Assembly: GCF_004341205.1 (NCBI RefSeq)
Contig: NZ_SLUL01000009.1
Location: 1 to 64,000 of the forward strand
Reading direction: 5' to 3'
Origin: Thermolongibacillus altinsuensis
GTDB taxonomy: Bacteria; Bacillota; Bacilli; Bacillales; Anoxybacillaceae
Length of the DNA: 64,000 bases
Shown in pieces: positions 26,488 to 34,936 of the stretch (position 1 is the stretch's first letter; each line of letters starts with the position of its first letter). The translations under genes were made by a program, and so were the position numbers. The notes under the pieces are model-generated. The model was not told where the DNA came from. It worked only from the letters and a program-made list of their open reading frames with translations, and ran no database searches.

Positions 26488-27732
26488 GTGCGGATACGTG
26501 ATTGGGATCGTAATTTACACATTCGCCTGATCGGCGAGTCGCTGATGGGGGTTACATTTTGGATGATTTTCCCATTCATCGCCATTTATTTTTCCGAGGC
26601 ATTCGGAAAAGGAAAGGCGGGATGGTTGCTTGTTATTTCACAATTGTTTTCTGTCATTGCCAATTTGCTTGGCGGTTATTGTGCCGATCGGTTTGGTCGG
26701 AAACGAATGATGGTGTTGGCGGCGTACGGGCAAGCGGCGGCGTTTTTTTTATTCGCTCTCGTCAATTCGCCCTTTTTTTATTCTTCCATTTTAAGTTTTG
26801 TATGTTTTACGTTGATCGGAACGTTCGGTTCGCTTTATTGGCCGGCAAGTCAAGCGATGGTTGCGGATGTAGTTCCTGAAAAGGAGCAAAGCAAGGTGTT
26901 TGCGGTGTTTTATACGTTCCATAATGTGATGGTCGTCATCGGTCCGCTCATCGGCGGAGTATTTTATCCTACATATCGTTTTTATCTCTTTTTGTTAGCA
27001 GGCGTTTTTTGCATGATCATGGCAACGTTGCTTCTCATTTATTTGCGTGAAACAGCACCGCATCGGCGTCAAGTGCATGGTAAGTGGTATACGTTTTTAG
27101 CCGAACAATTCAAAAACTATCGGATTATTGCGCGCGATCGCGTATTTTTATTGTTTATTATCGCTGGTGTGCTCGTTGCACAAACGTTTATGCAGCTTGA
27201 TATTTTAATTCCTGTATATATAAAAGAAGTTGTTCATCATCAAACGCTGTTTACGATTGGAGATTGGTCGCTTACATTAAGCGGTGAAAAAGCGTTTAGC
27301 GTGCTTATTGCTGAAAACGGATTATTGGTAGCATTGTTTACCGTTGCGGTGACAAAATGGATGGAACATTACAAAGAGAAATGGGTATTTGTGTTATCGT
27401 CTGTTTTTTATGGCATCGCGATTTTCCTTTTCGGTCAAACAACATCTTTGCTTGTGATGATGTTATTAATCGTTTTATTTACGTTTGCGGAGTTGATGGC
27501 GGTTGGACTCCAACAAACGTTTATTGCCAAATTGGCCCCTGAAGAAATGCGCGGGCAATACTTCGCTGCCGCAAGCTTGCGATTTACGCTCGGACGGATG
27601 ATTGCTCCGTTGGCGTTAAGCTTGCCGTTTGCGCACCGTTGGACCTTCTTCCTCTTATGTATTCTTGCTTTTTTAAGCGCATGGCTATATTGGATCATGT
27701 TTCAACGTTTTGAAAGGGAGAGGCTGAAATGA
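26488..27732 (+). CDS. MFS transporter (multidrug-type)
   Basis: 414 residues, about 12 membrane segments. The cytoplasmic loop 2-3 motif GYCADRFGRKRMM (about 62-75) is the MFS signature, and PASQAMVADVVPEKEQ followed by HNVMVVIGPLIGG is typical of drug:H+ antiporters of the YttB/MdtG type. An extended extracellular loop lies around residues 230-275. The start is GTG 26488 behind GAGAGGTGAG. It overlaps the phosphatase gene at ATGA, so the two are coupled; the substrate is unknown. Confidence 0.85.
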   Translation: MRIRDWDRNLHIRLIGESLMGVTFWMIFPFIAIYFSEAFGKGKAGWLLVISQLFSVIANLLGGYCADRFGRKRMMVLAAYGQAAAFFLFALVNSPFFYSSILSFVCFTLIGTFGSLYWPASQAMVADVVPEKEQSKVFAVFYTFHNVMVVIGPLIGGVFYPTYRFYLFLLAGVFCMIMATLLLIYLRETAPHRRQVHGKWYTFLAEQFKNYRIIARDRVFLLFIIAGVLVAQTFMQLDILIPVYIKEVVHHQTLFTIGDWSLTLSGEKAFSVLIAENGLLVALFTVAVTKWMEHYKEKWVFVLSSVFYGIAIFLFGQTTSLLVMMLLIVLFTFAELMAVGLQQTFIAKLAPEEMRGQYFAAASLRFTLGRMIAPLALSLPFAHRWTFFLLCILAFLSAWLYWIMFQRFERERLK

Positions 27733-28283
27733 ACATTACACTCATTCGTCACGGACGGTCTGTGTGGACAAAGCGAGGATGGTTAACGCGTGAGCAATTT
27801 TGCGAATGGATTGAACGATATGATGCTTCTGGCGTGTGTGAAGATGACGACATCCCGATGGCGACGAGGGAAAAGGCAAGAGATGCTTCGATTCTTTTTG
27901 TCAGTCCTCTCCTTCGCTCGCGCCATTCTGCGGAACTTTTATGTCCATCGTGCCCCATCGAACAAAGCGCATTGTTTTCTGAAGTGCCGCTTCCTGATCC
28001 GCCAAAATGGTTGAAAGGGAAGTATCCTCTTTTTCTTTGGTTTTTGATCATGCGTTTTCTATGGCTGATCGGTTTTGGAGACGAGCCGTATATAAAGGCA
28101 AAGCAGCGGGCGAAACAAGCAGCAGAAACGCTGGTCAATCATGCAGCCAATGGACATGTTGTCGTCATTGGACATGGGCTGTTCAATCATTTGCTTAGCA
28201 AGTCATTAAGAAAACACGGTTTTTACGCAAGAAAAGTTCGTTGGAAACATTGGGAAGCGGTTACATTCGAGCGTCGTTCATAG
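27729..28283 (+). CDS. Histidine phosphatase family protein
   Basis: 184 residues. The catalytic phospho-histidine motif is LIRHGRS (His about 8), with a second His in VVIGHGLFN near residue 140 and an Arg/Ser segment VSPLLRSRHSAE. This is the phosphoglycerate-mutase-like fold; the substrate is unknown. A hydrophobic stretch (FLWFLIMRFLWLIGFG, about 98-113) is unusual for the family and might touch the membrane. The gene is translationally coupled to the MFS transporter. Confidence 0.85.
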   Translation: MNITLIRHGRSVWTKRGWLTREQFCEWIERYDASGVCEDDDIPMATREKARDASILFVSPLLRSRHSAELLCPSCPIEQSALFSEVPLPDPPKWLKGKYPLFLWFLIMRFLWLIGFGDEPYIKAKQRAKQAAETLVNHAANGHVVVIGHGLFNHLLSKSLRKHGFYARKVRWKHWEAVTFERRS

Positions 28284-28395
28284 ACATGTTTTTATTTATA
28301 TTAATATAATAATTTAGTAGTGCAATTTTTCACATATTTTCTCTTCCAACAAAATACATATAGAAGTAGAAACGATAAAAAAAGAGGGGAAGTAT

Positions 28396-29046
28396 GTGAA
28401 ACAACCAATACAAGGGGGTCTAAACGACGGAGCGATGACACGAAGCGAACGACGAAAACAAAAGCGAGTAATCGCATGGTCACTGTTTGCATTCGTTGTT
28501 AGCACGTGTGTCGCCATCTGGTTATGGGGTTCGATGAGCGAAGGAAAAAGCGCGCAGCGGGCGATTGAAAAATTAGAAGAAGCGTTGCGGGAAAAAGATA
28601 TGGAGGAATTAGAACAGCTTGTTTACCTGCCGGGGAAAAAAATAAAAAAAGAGCAATTGGATCCGCTCTTTGCTTATTTGGAAAAGCATCCGAGCGGATA
28701 TGACAAGATTCGCCGCGATTTGGAAAAACAGCGTGACGATCATGTTTACATAAAAGGATTAACGTCAACTCCACCGATTTTCTTAATGAAACTGTATGAA
28801 GGGCAGTACGTATTTGAACCAGCGCTCTATACCCTTTATGTTCAAGTCGATGAAAAAGGGGTGAGCATTTTCGTCAATGGAACGAATGTGCACAAAACGG
28901 AAACAGAAGCGTTTTCGGGAAAAGTCGGAACATACTTGCCAGGTCTATACGAAGTGAAAGCTGTCAAAGGAGATATTCAACAAACGAAACATGTTTCTTT
29001 ATTTGGAGGAGAACGAATTCAAATCATTTCGTTTCAGTTAAAATAG
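28396..29046 (+). CDS. TcaA-like membrane-anchored protein
   Basis: The 216-residue protein has a basic N-terminus (RSERRKQKR), one TM (about 27-46) and an extracytoplasmic part. That part has a helical segment (KSAQRAIEKLEEALREKD, PGKKIKKEQLDPL) and a beta-rich end (YVQVDEKGVSIFVNGTNVHKT, GTYLPGLYEVKAVKG). This resembles the second and third domains of TcaA/YvbJ, cell-envelope proteins linked to glycopeptide tolerance, but the N-terminal zinc ribbon is missing. GTG 28396 has GAGGGGAAG upstream. The function is inferred only. Confidence 0.65.
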   Translation: MKQPIQGGLNDGAMTRSERRKQKRVIAWSLFAFVVSTCVAIWLWGSMSEGKSAQRAIEKLEEALREKDMEELEQLVYLPGKKIKKEQLDPLFAYLEKHPSGYDKIRRDLEKQRDDHVYIKGLTSTPPIFLMKLYEGQYVFEPALYTLYVQVDEKGVSIFVNGTNVHKTETEAFSGKVGTYLPGLYEVKAVKGDIQQTKHVSLFGGERIQIISFQLK

Positions 29047-29073
29047 AAGGCACGGTCGCTGCACCGTGCCTTA
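29047..29073. terminator. Terminator between TcaA-like and SIMPL genes
   Basis: AAGGCACGGT (29047-29056) pairs with ACCGTGCCTT (29063-29072). The minus-strand stop codon lies at the end of the stem. Confidence 0.78.
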
Positions 29074-29700
29074 AAATCGTTCGGAATGATAAGCGAACAC
29101 CGCTTGAACGGTGGCACTGATCGTCACTTCTTGCGCTTGAATGGGCGGTGCCCCTTCGGCAAGAACGGCGGTTTGCGCCATTCGTTTCACACTCGGAACC
29201 GTTGATGTTTCTTTTACTTGAAATGGAGTTTCGTAAAGCAGGACACCGAGCGTTCGGGCGATCGTCGCCGCCTTTTCCCGTGCATTTCTCACTGCTTGCG
29301 CCAACGCTTGCTGGTAATAAGGATTCGCATTTTTTAAAACAAATTGAATGTTTCGTGCCACGTTCGCTCCGTTTTCGGTAGCCGTTTCATAAATGGCTCC
29401 TGCGTTTTGTACTTGCCGTACCGTAATATCGAAAAGATGTTCGACTTCGTAGCCGATGATTTGCGGCGCTCCAGCTGTATAATCATATTTCGGATAAAGC
29501 GAAAACGAGACCGTCTCGATGTCATTTTCATCGATCCCAATTTGTTTAAGCGCTTGAATCATCGCTTGAGAACGCGCTGCATTTTCGGAAACGGCTTCTT
29601 TCGCGTTGCGATGCTCCGTTTTGACTCCAAGTGTAATGATGACCGTATCGGGTTTTGCGTGTACCTCCCCTTGACCGATGACGCTCATCGTTTCATTCAT
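29071..29700 (-). CDS. SIMPL (DUF541) domain protein
   Basis: 209 residues without a clear signal peptide. Typical DUF541 features are the opening MSVIGQGEVHAKPDTVIITLGV, then IDENDIETVSFSLYPKYDY, the NVARNIQFVLKN segment and REKAATIARTLG. Family members (BP26, YggE) form ring-like oligomers and are tied to oxidative stress; the role here is unknown. GGGGGGAACC precedes ATG 29700. It follows a 39-residue ORF by 12 bp on the same strand. Confidence 0.88.
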   Translation of the reverse strand: MNETMSVIGQGEVHAKPDTVIITLGVKTEHRNAKEAVSENAARSQAMIQALKQIGIDENDIETVSFSLYPKYDYTAGAPQIIGYEVEHLFDITVRQVQNAGAIYETATENGANVARNIQFVLKNANPYYQQALAQAVRNAREKAATIARTLGVLLYETPFQVKETSTVPSVKRMAQTAVLAEGAPPIQAQEVTISATVQAVFAYHSERF

Positions 29701-29712
29701 TTGGTTCCCCCC

Positions 29713-29832
29713 TTACGCCGCTTTGTCATGGTCTGCATCCCAATAATAAATGCGTGGAGCGTTCATGAGCCAAAGATAATCTTGCAAAAGCGAAATCGAA
29801 ACAAATGCTATGCATGGCCAGTCTATTTTCAT
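29713..29832 (-). CDS. Small ORF upstream of the SIMPL gene
   Basis: 39 residues from ATG 29832 with a strong GAGGAGGCG site. The sequence MKIDWPCIAFVSISLLQDYL, then NAPRIYYWDADHDKAA, has a short hydrophobic start and is rich in Trp/Tyr. The family is unrecognised. Tight spacing suggests co-expression with the SIMPL protein. Confidence 0.6.
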   Translation of the reverse strand: MKIDWPCIAFVSISLLQDYLWLMNAPRIYYWDADHDKAA

Positions 29833-30008
29833 GGGTGCGCCTCCTCTATGACTCTTCTATACCGTATATTCGATCTTCCCTTTGTCTTATTCATCTTTTT
29901 TCAAGAAAATGAAACGAAAAAAGCCTTTTCATCGTAGTATAGTCATCATTTTCATTTTGGAAAAAAACGTAGTACAATGAAGTATCATAACGACTAGGAG
30001 GAAAAAAG

Positions 30009-30698
30009 ATGAAACGGCTGTTGCGTACGATGTGGCGGTGGTTTGTGGCATGGAACGTTGGAATCGCTGGAACTTTGCTTGCGTTTTTTGCGTTTGATTG
30101 GCCATTTTTGCTGTCAATTCTATTCGGCGGCGGTGTCGGTTATGGAATCTCATTTTATATGAAACGAAAAGAAGCTCCTACCGTTTGGAAAGAGCCGCTC
30201 AAAGATGAACGAACGTATCGGCGGCAACAATTAAAAGAAGCACGTAAAAAAGTGCGCCGCATCGGGCAAAGCCGCTTTCGCATTCGTTCGCTCGCCATGT
30301 GGTATAAGCTATCCCGGCTTTACAACGTTTGTCAAAAAATGATCGATGCGGCTGAGCAGGAGCCAAGTCGCTTTCGTGCGGCGCAATCGTTTTTCAACAC
30401 GACGCTCGATTCAATTGTGACGATTGTTGAAAAATACGTATACTTGACAAAGCAACCTGTGCGCAACGATGACATACGCAAGGCGATTCGCGAAGCTGAA
30501 ACAATGATTGATACAATGATTTCAACAGCTGAAAATCAATTATTGGACATGCTTGAAGGGGACTTGTTCGATTTAGAAACCGAGATCAAAGTATTGAAAC
30601 ATACGCTGCCAAATGATCGTCCCCTTTCGCTAGAGGAGAGAAAAACGATCACGATCGACTTACGAAAGGAGCGAGAAAAACATGAACAAAAACGATGA
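30009..30698 (+). CDS. xpaC: XpaC-like 5-bromo-4-chloroindolyl phosphate hydrolysis family protein
   Basis: 229 residues. Two N-terminal hydrophobic segments (about 13-30 and 33-50) precede a charged helical domain with the XpaC pattern (LAMWYKLSRLYNVCQKMI, FFNTTLDSIVTIVEKY, LLDMLEGDLFDLETEIKVLK). B. subtilis xpaC is paired with yaaN, exactly as here, where the next gene is TelA-like. True phosphatase activity of the family is doubtful. GACTAGGAGG precedes ATG 30009. Confidence 0.85.
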   Translation: MKRLLRTMWRWFVAWNVGIAGTLLAFFAFDWPFLLSILFGGGVGYGISFYMKRKEAPTVWKEPLKDERTYRRQQLKEARKKVRRIGQSRFRIRSLAMWYKLSRLYNVCQKMIDAAEQEPSRFRAAQSFFNTTLDSIVTIVEKYVYLTKQPVRNDDIRKAIREAETMIDTMISTAENQLLDMLEGDLFDLETEIKVLKHTLPNDRPLSLEERKTITIDLRKEREKHEQKR

Positions 30699-31833
30699 AA
30701 TGCTTTGGACAAGCTCTGTTGACGCTTTACTAGCCAATCCGTTTGGTGAAATTGCTGAAGTAAAAGAAGAGGAAGCAAAGCCGCAAAAACTCATTGATAC
30801 GCTAAAAGAAGAACATCGCCAAAAAGCGATTGCGCTTGCTGAACAAATTGACCCGCGCAATCATCAGGCGATTTTGCAGTACGGAGTGGCGGCACAGGCG
30901 GAGCTGTCGCGTTTTTCACATTCGATTTTAAACCACGTTCAAAAGAAAGATGCGGGCCCTGTTGGGGAGATTATTCATGAATTAATGACGAAAATTAAGG
31001 AAGTGAACGTAGACGATTTTTCACCGCAAAAAAGCGGATTTTTCGCTCGGCTGTTTCAATCTGTGACCAATTCCGTTCAAGCGGTATTATCCAAATATCA
31101 AAAACTCGGTGTTGAAATTGACAAAATTGCTGACCAATTAGAAAAGCATCGTCAAGTGCTTTTTCGCGATATTATGATGTTAGAAACATTATATGAAAAA
31201 AATAAAGAGTATTTCGATGCGCTCAACATTTACATTGCAGCAGCGGAATTGAAATTAGAAGAATTGCGGACAAAAACGATTCCTGAGCTGGAGAAGAAAG
31301 CGGCGCAATCACAAAATCAAATGGATGTCCAAGAAGTAAACGACCTTATCCAATTTGCGGATCGGCTCGAAAAGCGGATTCACGATTTAAAATTAAGCCG
31401 GCAAATTACAATTCAAACGGCGCCGCAAATTCGGATGATTCAACATATGAACCAGACGTTAGTCGAACGCATCCAATCTTCCATTTTAACAGCGATTCCG
31501 CTTTGGAAAAACCAAATCGTGATCGCTTTAACGATGCTTCGACAAAAGAAAGCTCTAGAAGCGCAAAAAGAAGTAACGAAAACAACGAATGAACTGCTTT
31601 TACGCAATTCAGAAATGCTAAAAATAAACAGCATCGAAGCGGCAAAAGAAAATGAGCGCGGGCTTGTTGATATTGAAACGTTAAAGAAAACGCAAGAAAA
31701 TTTAGTGACAACGCTTGAAGAAACGTTAAGAATTCAACAAGAAGGACGCATGAGACGCCAACAAGTCGAACGCGAACTCGTCGAAATGGAAGAGCAGTTA
31801 AAACAGCGTTTATTGTCAATGAAAAAGAGCTGA
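30682..31833 (+). CDS. yaaN: Toxic anion resistance protein, TelA/YaaN family
   Basis: 383 residues, mostly long alpha-helix, with the family core DVQEVNDLIQFADRLEKRIHD, then QTAPQIRMIQHMNQTLVE and AIPLWKNQIVIAL. The gene overlaps xpaC by 17 bases and is surely co-translated. TelA proteins are associated with tellurite and lantibiotic/cell-envelope stress; a direct mechanism is not known. The product is cytoplasmic, with no signal peptide. Confidence 0.9.
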   Translation: MNKNDEMLWTSSVDALLANPFGEIAEVKEEEAKPQKLIDTLKEEHRQKAIALAEQIDPRNHQAILQYGVAAQAELSRFSHSILNHVQKKDAGPVGEIIHELMTKIKEVNVDDFSPQKSGFFARLFQSVTNSVQAVLSKYQKLGVEIDKIADQLEKHRQVLFRDIMMLETLYEKNKEYFDALNIYIAAAELKLEELRTKTIPELEKKAAQSQNQMDVQEVNDLIQFADRLEKRIHDLKLSRQITIQTAPQIRMIQHMNQTLVERIQSSILTAIPLWKNQIVIALTMLRQKKALEAQKEVTKTTNELLLRNSEMLKINSIEAAKENERGLVDIETLKKTQENLVTTLEETLRIQQEGRMRRQQVERELVEMEEQLKQRLLSMKKS

Positions 31834-31852
31834 CGAAACCATCAGCTCTTTT
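31827..31852 (+). terminator. Terminator of xpaC-yaaN
   Basis: GAGCTGA (31827-31833) pairs with TCAGCTC (31842-31848), followed by TTTT. The stop codon is in the stem. Confidence 0.75.
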
Positions 31853-31856
31853 CTCG

Positions 31857-31885
31857 TTGATTTTTTATACCTATTAGGGTATGAT
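31857..31885 (+). promoter_or_regulatory. Promoter overlapped by a CsoR/CstR-like palindrome
   Basis: TTGATT (31857-31862), 17-bp spacer, TATGAT (31880-31885). The palindrome ATACC-TATTA-GGGTAT (31867-31882) fills the spacer and -10 and resembles operators of the CsoR/RcnR superfamily, including the persulfide sensor CstR. Downstream genes are rhodanese-type, so persulfide-responsive repression is a reasonable inference. No csoR/cstR gene lies in the window. Confidence 0.6.
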
Positions 31886-31906
31886 GGTTACAGGAGGGAA
31901 GGAAAC

Positions 31907-32272
31907 ATGGTGTACGCAATCGCCTTTTTATTGTTGTTATATAGTTTATACAAACGATACGTTCCTGTATGTCATGTCAAGTCATTTTCGTTCGATGAGC
32001 TGAAAACAATGGATCCCAAAGAAGCCGTTTTTCTGGATGTGCGCGATTACACCGAAACTCCGATTATTCCGGATGCGATTCGCCTGCCGCTTGCTTATTT
32101 CAAAAGAAATCGCCACATTTTGTCAAACAAACCGATTGTGGTGATCGCTTCGAATGCGCTTGAAAAGAATGTGGCCATCCGCTTATTGAAACGCTGCCGG
32201 TTTCATGTAGAAGGATATTATATAGAAAAAAGCGAACAAGTTCATGAGTGGAAATTGTTAAAATGTCATTAA
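31907..32272 (+). CDS. Membrane-anchored rhodanese-like protein lacking the active cysteine
   Basis: 121 residues. A single N-terminal TM (about 3-18) is followed by a rhodanese fold (VFLDVRDYTETPIIPDAIRLP, then NKPIVVIASNALEKNVAIRLL). At the active loop, where a catalytic Cys is normal, the sequence reads VVIASNALE, so sulfurtransferase activity is unlikely. It may bind or present persulfide partners. First gene after the CstR-like promoter, in front of CoA-disulfide reductase. Confidence 0.78.
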   Translation: MVYAIAFLLLLYSLYKRYVPVCHVKSFSFDELKTMDPKEAVFLDVRDYTETPIIPDAIRLPLAYFKRNRHILSNKPIVVIASNALEKNVAIRLLKRCRFHVEGYYIEKSEQVHEWKLLKCH

Positions 32273-32345
32273 CTGTTCAAATTTGTCTTCATGGCCGTCT
32301 GATATAATACGGTTACAGGTATTTGTATAAACAGGAGGGAGTATC

Positions 32346-33986
32346 ATGAAAAAAATCGTGATTGTCGGCGGGGTAGCAGGCGGGGCTACGGCAGCGGCCC
32401 GTTTGCGCCGTTTAAGCGAAAAAGACGAAATTGTCATGTTTGAGCGTGGAGAATATATTTCTTTCGCTAACTGCGGTTTACCGTATTACATTGGAGATGT
32501 CATTCAAGAGCGCAGCAAATTGCTCGTGCAAACTGTCGAGGGAATGTCGAAACGTTTCCGAATCGATGTCCGCAATTTAAGCGAAGTGACAAAAATTAAT
32601 CGCGACCGGAAAACGGTAACGGTGAAAAACTTGCGGACAAATGAAGAATATGAAGAATCGTATGATGTCCTCATTTTATCGCCAGGAGCAAAACCGATCG
32701 TTCCGCCGATTCCGGGAATCGAGGAAGCAAAAGCGCTCTTTACATTGCGCAACGTTCCAGATACGGACCGCATTCGTTCGTTTGTTGACAATGAAAAGCC
32801 AAAACGGGCGGTTGTCATCGGAGGCGGCTTCATTGGCGTCGAAATGGCGGAAAACTTAACGGAGCGCGGCATTCACGTCACCCTTGTTGAAATGGCGAAT
32901 CAAGTAATGGCGCCGATTGACTATGAAATGGCCGCCATCGTCCATAAACATATGAAAGAGCACGGCATCGATTTGATTTTAGAAGACGGTGTTCAAGCAT
33001 TTGAAAACGAAGGGCGCCGCGTCGTCTTAAAAAGCGGCCGAACAATTGATACCGATATGATTATTCTTGCGATCGGGGTGCAACCGGAAAGTCAATTGGC
33101 GAAAGAGGCAGGGCTTGAACTTGGCATTCGCGGTGCGATCAAAGTCAATGAACATTTGCAAACATCCGATCCAAACATTTTTGCGATCGGCGATGCGATT
33201 GAAGTAAAAAGCTATGTTCACGGCTTTGAAACGTTCGTTCCGCTTGCATGGCCTGCCAATCGCCAAGGCCGTCTCGTTGCCGATTATATTAACGGCCGCG
33301 ATGTGAAATATAATGGAACGCTGGGCACATCCATCGCGAAAATTTTTGATTTAACCGTTGCGGCAACGGGATTAAATGAAAAAGTGCTTAAACAACACGG
33401 CATTTCTTATGAAGTCGTACACGTTCATCCAATGAGCCATGCAAGTTACTATCCAGGCGCGACACAAATGACGTTAAAACTGATTTTTGATCGCGAAGGG
33501 CGCATTTACGGCGCACAAGCCGTTGGGAAAGATGGAGTTGACAAACGAATCGATGTGATCGCCACTGCAATCAAAGGCGGTTTAACGGTATACGATTTAC
33601 CTGATTTAGAGCTTGCGTATGCACCGCCATTCTCTTCAGCGAAAGATCCGGTCAACATGGCTGGATATGTGGCGTCCAATATTTTAGACGGCATGGTCGA
33701 AACGGTTCAATGGCACGAAATTGATGACATTGTCGCAAATGGCGGATTGCTGATTGATGTACGCACACCGAAAGAATTGGAAAAGCTCGGAGCCATCCCT
33801 GGTTCTGTGAACATTCCGCTTGATGATTTGCGCGATCGGCTTCATGAATTGCCAAAAGATCAAACGATTTACATTACATGTCAAGTCGGTTTGCGCGGAT
33901 ATTTAGCGGCTCGCATTTTAACTGAAAACGGATTCCGCGCGAAAAACTTAGATGGCGGCTATAAATTATACTCAAGTGTGAAATAG
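32346..33986 (+). CDS. cdr: CoA-disulfide reductase with C-terminal rhodanese domain
   Basis: 546 residues. FAD-binding GGVAGGATAAARLRRL (about 8-23), catalytic Cys43 in SFANCGLPYYIG, NAD(P) motif VVIGGGFIGVEMAENL (about 155-170), FAD motif FAIGDAIEV, dimerisation domain, and a rhodanese module (about 455-546) with its own Cys in YITCQVGLRGY. Such CoADR-RHD enzymes reduce CoA disulfide, CoA persulfide or polysulfide using NAD(P)H. AGGAGGGAG precedes ATG 32346, and TATAAT at 32303-32308 may be part of an internal promoter. It is grouped with two other rhodanese genes. Confidence 0.95.
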   Translation: MKKIVIVGGVAGGATAAARLRRLSEKDEIVMFERGEYISFANCGLPYYIGDVIQERSKLLVQTVEGMSKRFRIDVRNLSEVTKINRDRKTVTVKNLRTNEEYEESYDVLILSPGAKPIVPPIPGIEEAKALFTLRNVPDTDRIRSFVDNEKPKRAVVIGGGFIGVEMAENLTERGIHVTLVEMANQVMAPIDYEMAAIVHKHMKEHGIDLILEDGVQAFENEGRRVVLKSGRTIDTDMIILAIGVQPESQLAKEAGLELGIRGAIKVNEHLQTSDPNIFAIGDAIEVKSYVHGFETFVPLAWPANRQGRLVADYINGRDVKYNGTLGTSIAKIFDLTVAATGLNEKVLKQHGISYEVVHVHPMSHASYYPGATQMTLKLIFDREGRIYGAQAVGKDGVDKRIDVIATAIKGGLTVYDLPDLELAYAPPFSSAKDPVNMAGYVASNILDGMVETVQWHEIDDIVANGGLLIDVRTPKELEKLGAIPGSVNIPLDDLRDRLHELPKDQTIYITCQVGLRGYLAARILTENGFRAKNLDGGYKLYSSVK

Positions 33987-33996
33987 GGGGATTTTT

Positions 33997-34293
33997 GTGT
34001 TCGAAAATATTTTACCGCAAGAAGTAGAAACATTGCGTCAGCAAGAAAACGTAGAAGTGTTAGATGTTCGCGAAACGCATGAAGTAGCATTAGGAAAAAT
34101 TCCAAACGCCCTTCACATCCCGCTCGGTCAACTGCTCACAAGACTAAACGAACTGGATCGCGACAAAACATATATTGTCGTTTGCCATTCAGGCGGACGC
34201 AGCGCTTTGGCGTGTGAATGGCTTTCAGAGCGCGGATTTCAAGTGAAAAACATGATCGGCGGCATGATGAATTGGGAAGGAGAGATTGAATAA
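33997..34293 (+). CDS. Single-domain rhodanese
   Basis: 98 residues from GTG 33997 behind AGGGGG. The fold elements are VEVLDVRETHEVALGKIPNALHIP, then the active loop VVCHSGGRSA with the nucleophilic Cys at about 65, and the GGMMNW end. It is a cytoplasmic sulfur carrier or thiosulfate sulfurtransferase. It lies 10 bp after cdr, completing a persulfide-handling cluster. Confidence 0.92.
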   Translation: MFENILPQEVETLRQQENVEVLDVRETHEVALGKIPNALHIPLGQLLTRLNELDRDKTYIVVCHSGGRSALACEWLSERGFQVKNMIGGMMNWEGEIE

Positions 34294-34320
34294 GGCTGGC
34301 CAAAACGGTCAGCCTTTTTA
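34292..34320 (+). terminator. Terminator of the cdr cluster
   Basis: AAGGCTGGCC (34292-34301) pairs with GGTCAGCCTT (34307-34316) with one mismatch, followed by TTTT. Confidence 0.82.
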
Positions 34321-34327
34321 CTTTAAT

Positions 34328-34369
34328 CTTTATCGCCGCATCGGTCAGGAAAACGATGCGGCGATAAAG
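34328..34369. repeat. Perfect 16-bp inverted repeat before truncated wrbA
   Basis: CTTTATCGCCGCATCG (34328-34343) and CGATGCGGCGATAAAG (34354-34369) form a strong hairpin with no T run, directly followed by the ATG of the shortened WrbA ORF. It occupies the place where the missing 5' end of the gene would be. Confidence 0.85.
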
Positions 34370-34370
34370 A

Positions 34371-34913
34371 ATGAAAATAGGTGATCATTCATACAATGAA
34401 GTGAAAGTGTTAAAAGTTCCTGAACTTGCGCCGCAAGAAGCGATTGAATCGAACCCGGCGTGGAAGGCGCATGTGGAGGCAACAAAAGATGTGCCGACCG
34501 TCACATTGAATGATTTAGAATGGGCAGATGCGATCATTTTCAGCACACCAACGCGTTTCGGAAACGTTCCTTCGCAATTAAAGCAATTTTTAGATACGAC
34601 AGGTGGTCTTTGGTTCCAAGGAAAGCTTGCGAATAAGGTCGTCAGTGCGATGGCATCAGCAAGCAATCCACACGGCGGACAAGAACAAACGATTTTGCAG
34701 TTATATACAACGATGTACCATTGGGGGGCGATTGTTGTTACGCCGGGTTACACGGATCCATCCATCTTCGCGGCAGGAGGTAACCCATACGGCACCAGCG
34801 TCACTGTCGATCAAAACGGAAAGATGGTCGAAAATGTGGAAGCAGCCGTTAAATATCAAACAAAACGAACGATACAAGTAGCGCAATGGATAAAAAACGG
34901 ATTGCAATCATAA
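34371..34913 (+). pseudogene. wrbA: WrbA-type NAD(P)H:quinone oxidoreductase, 5'-truncated
   Basis: The ORF gives 180 residues that match WrbA from KVLKVPELAPQEAI onward (FSTPTRFGNVPSQLKQFLDTTG, MASASNPHGGQEQTIL, HWGAIVVTPGY, NPYGTS). The first ~28 family residues, including the FMN-phosphate loop (the usual YYSxTGNT segment), are replaced by MKIGDHSYNE. No ribosome site precedes ATG 34371, only the hairpin. Flavin binding is therefore doubtful and the gene is most likely inactive. Confidence 0.75.
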
Positions 34914-34936
34914 AGCGATAGCTTTGGCGCTTTTTC

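Noticed and set aside
32303-32308. Strong separate promoter for cdr
   Set aside because: TATAAT is present, but the nearest -35 candidates are 14 or 20 bp away, so I only mention it as possible.
34385-34666. 93-residue minus-strand frame opposite the wrbA remnant
   Set aside because: Opposite a region with strong WrbA similarity; composition typical of an antisense frame.
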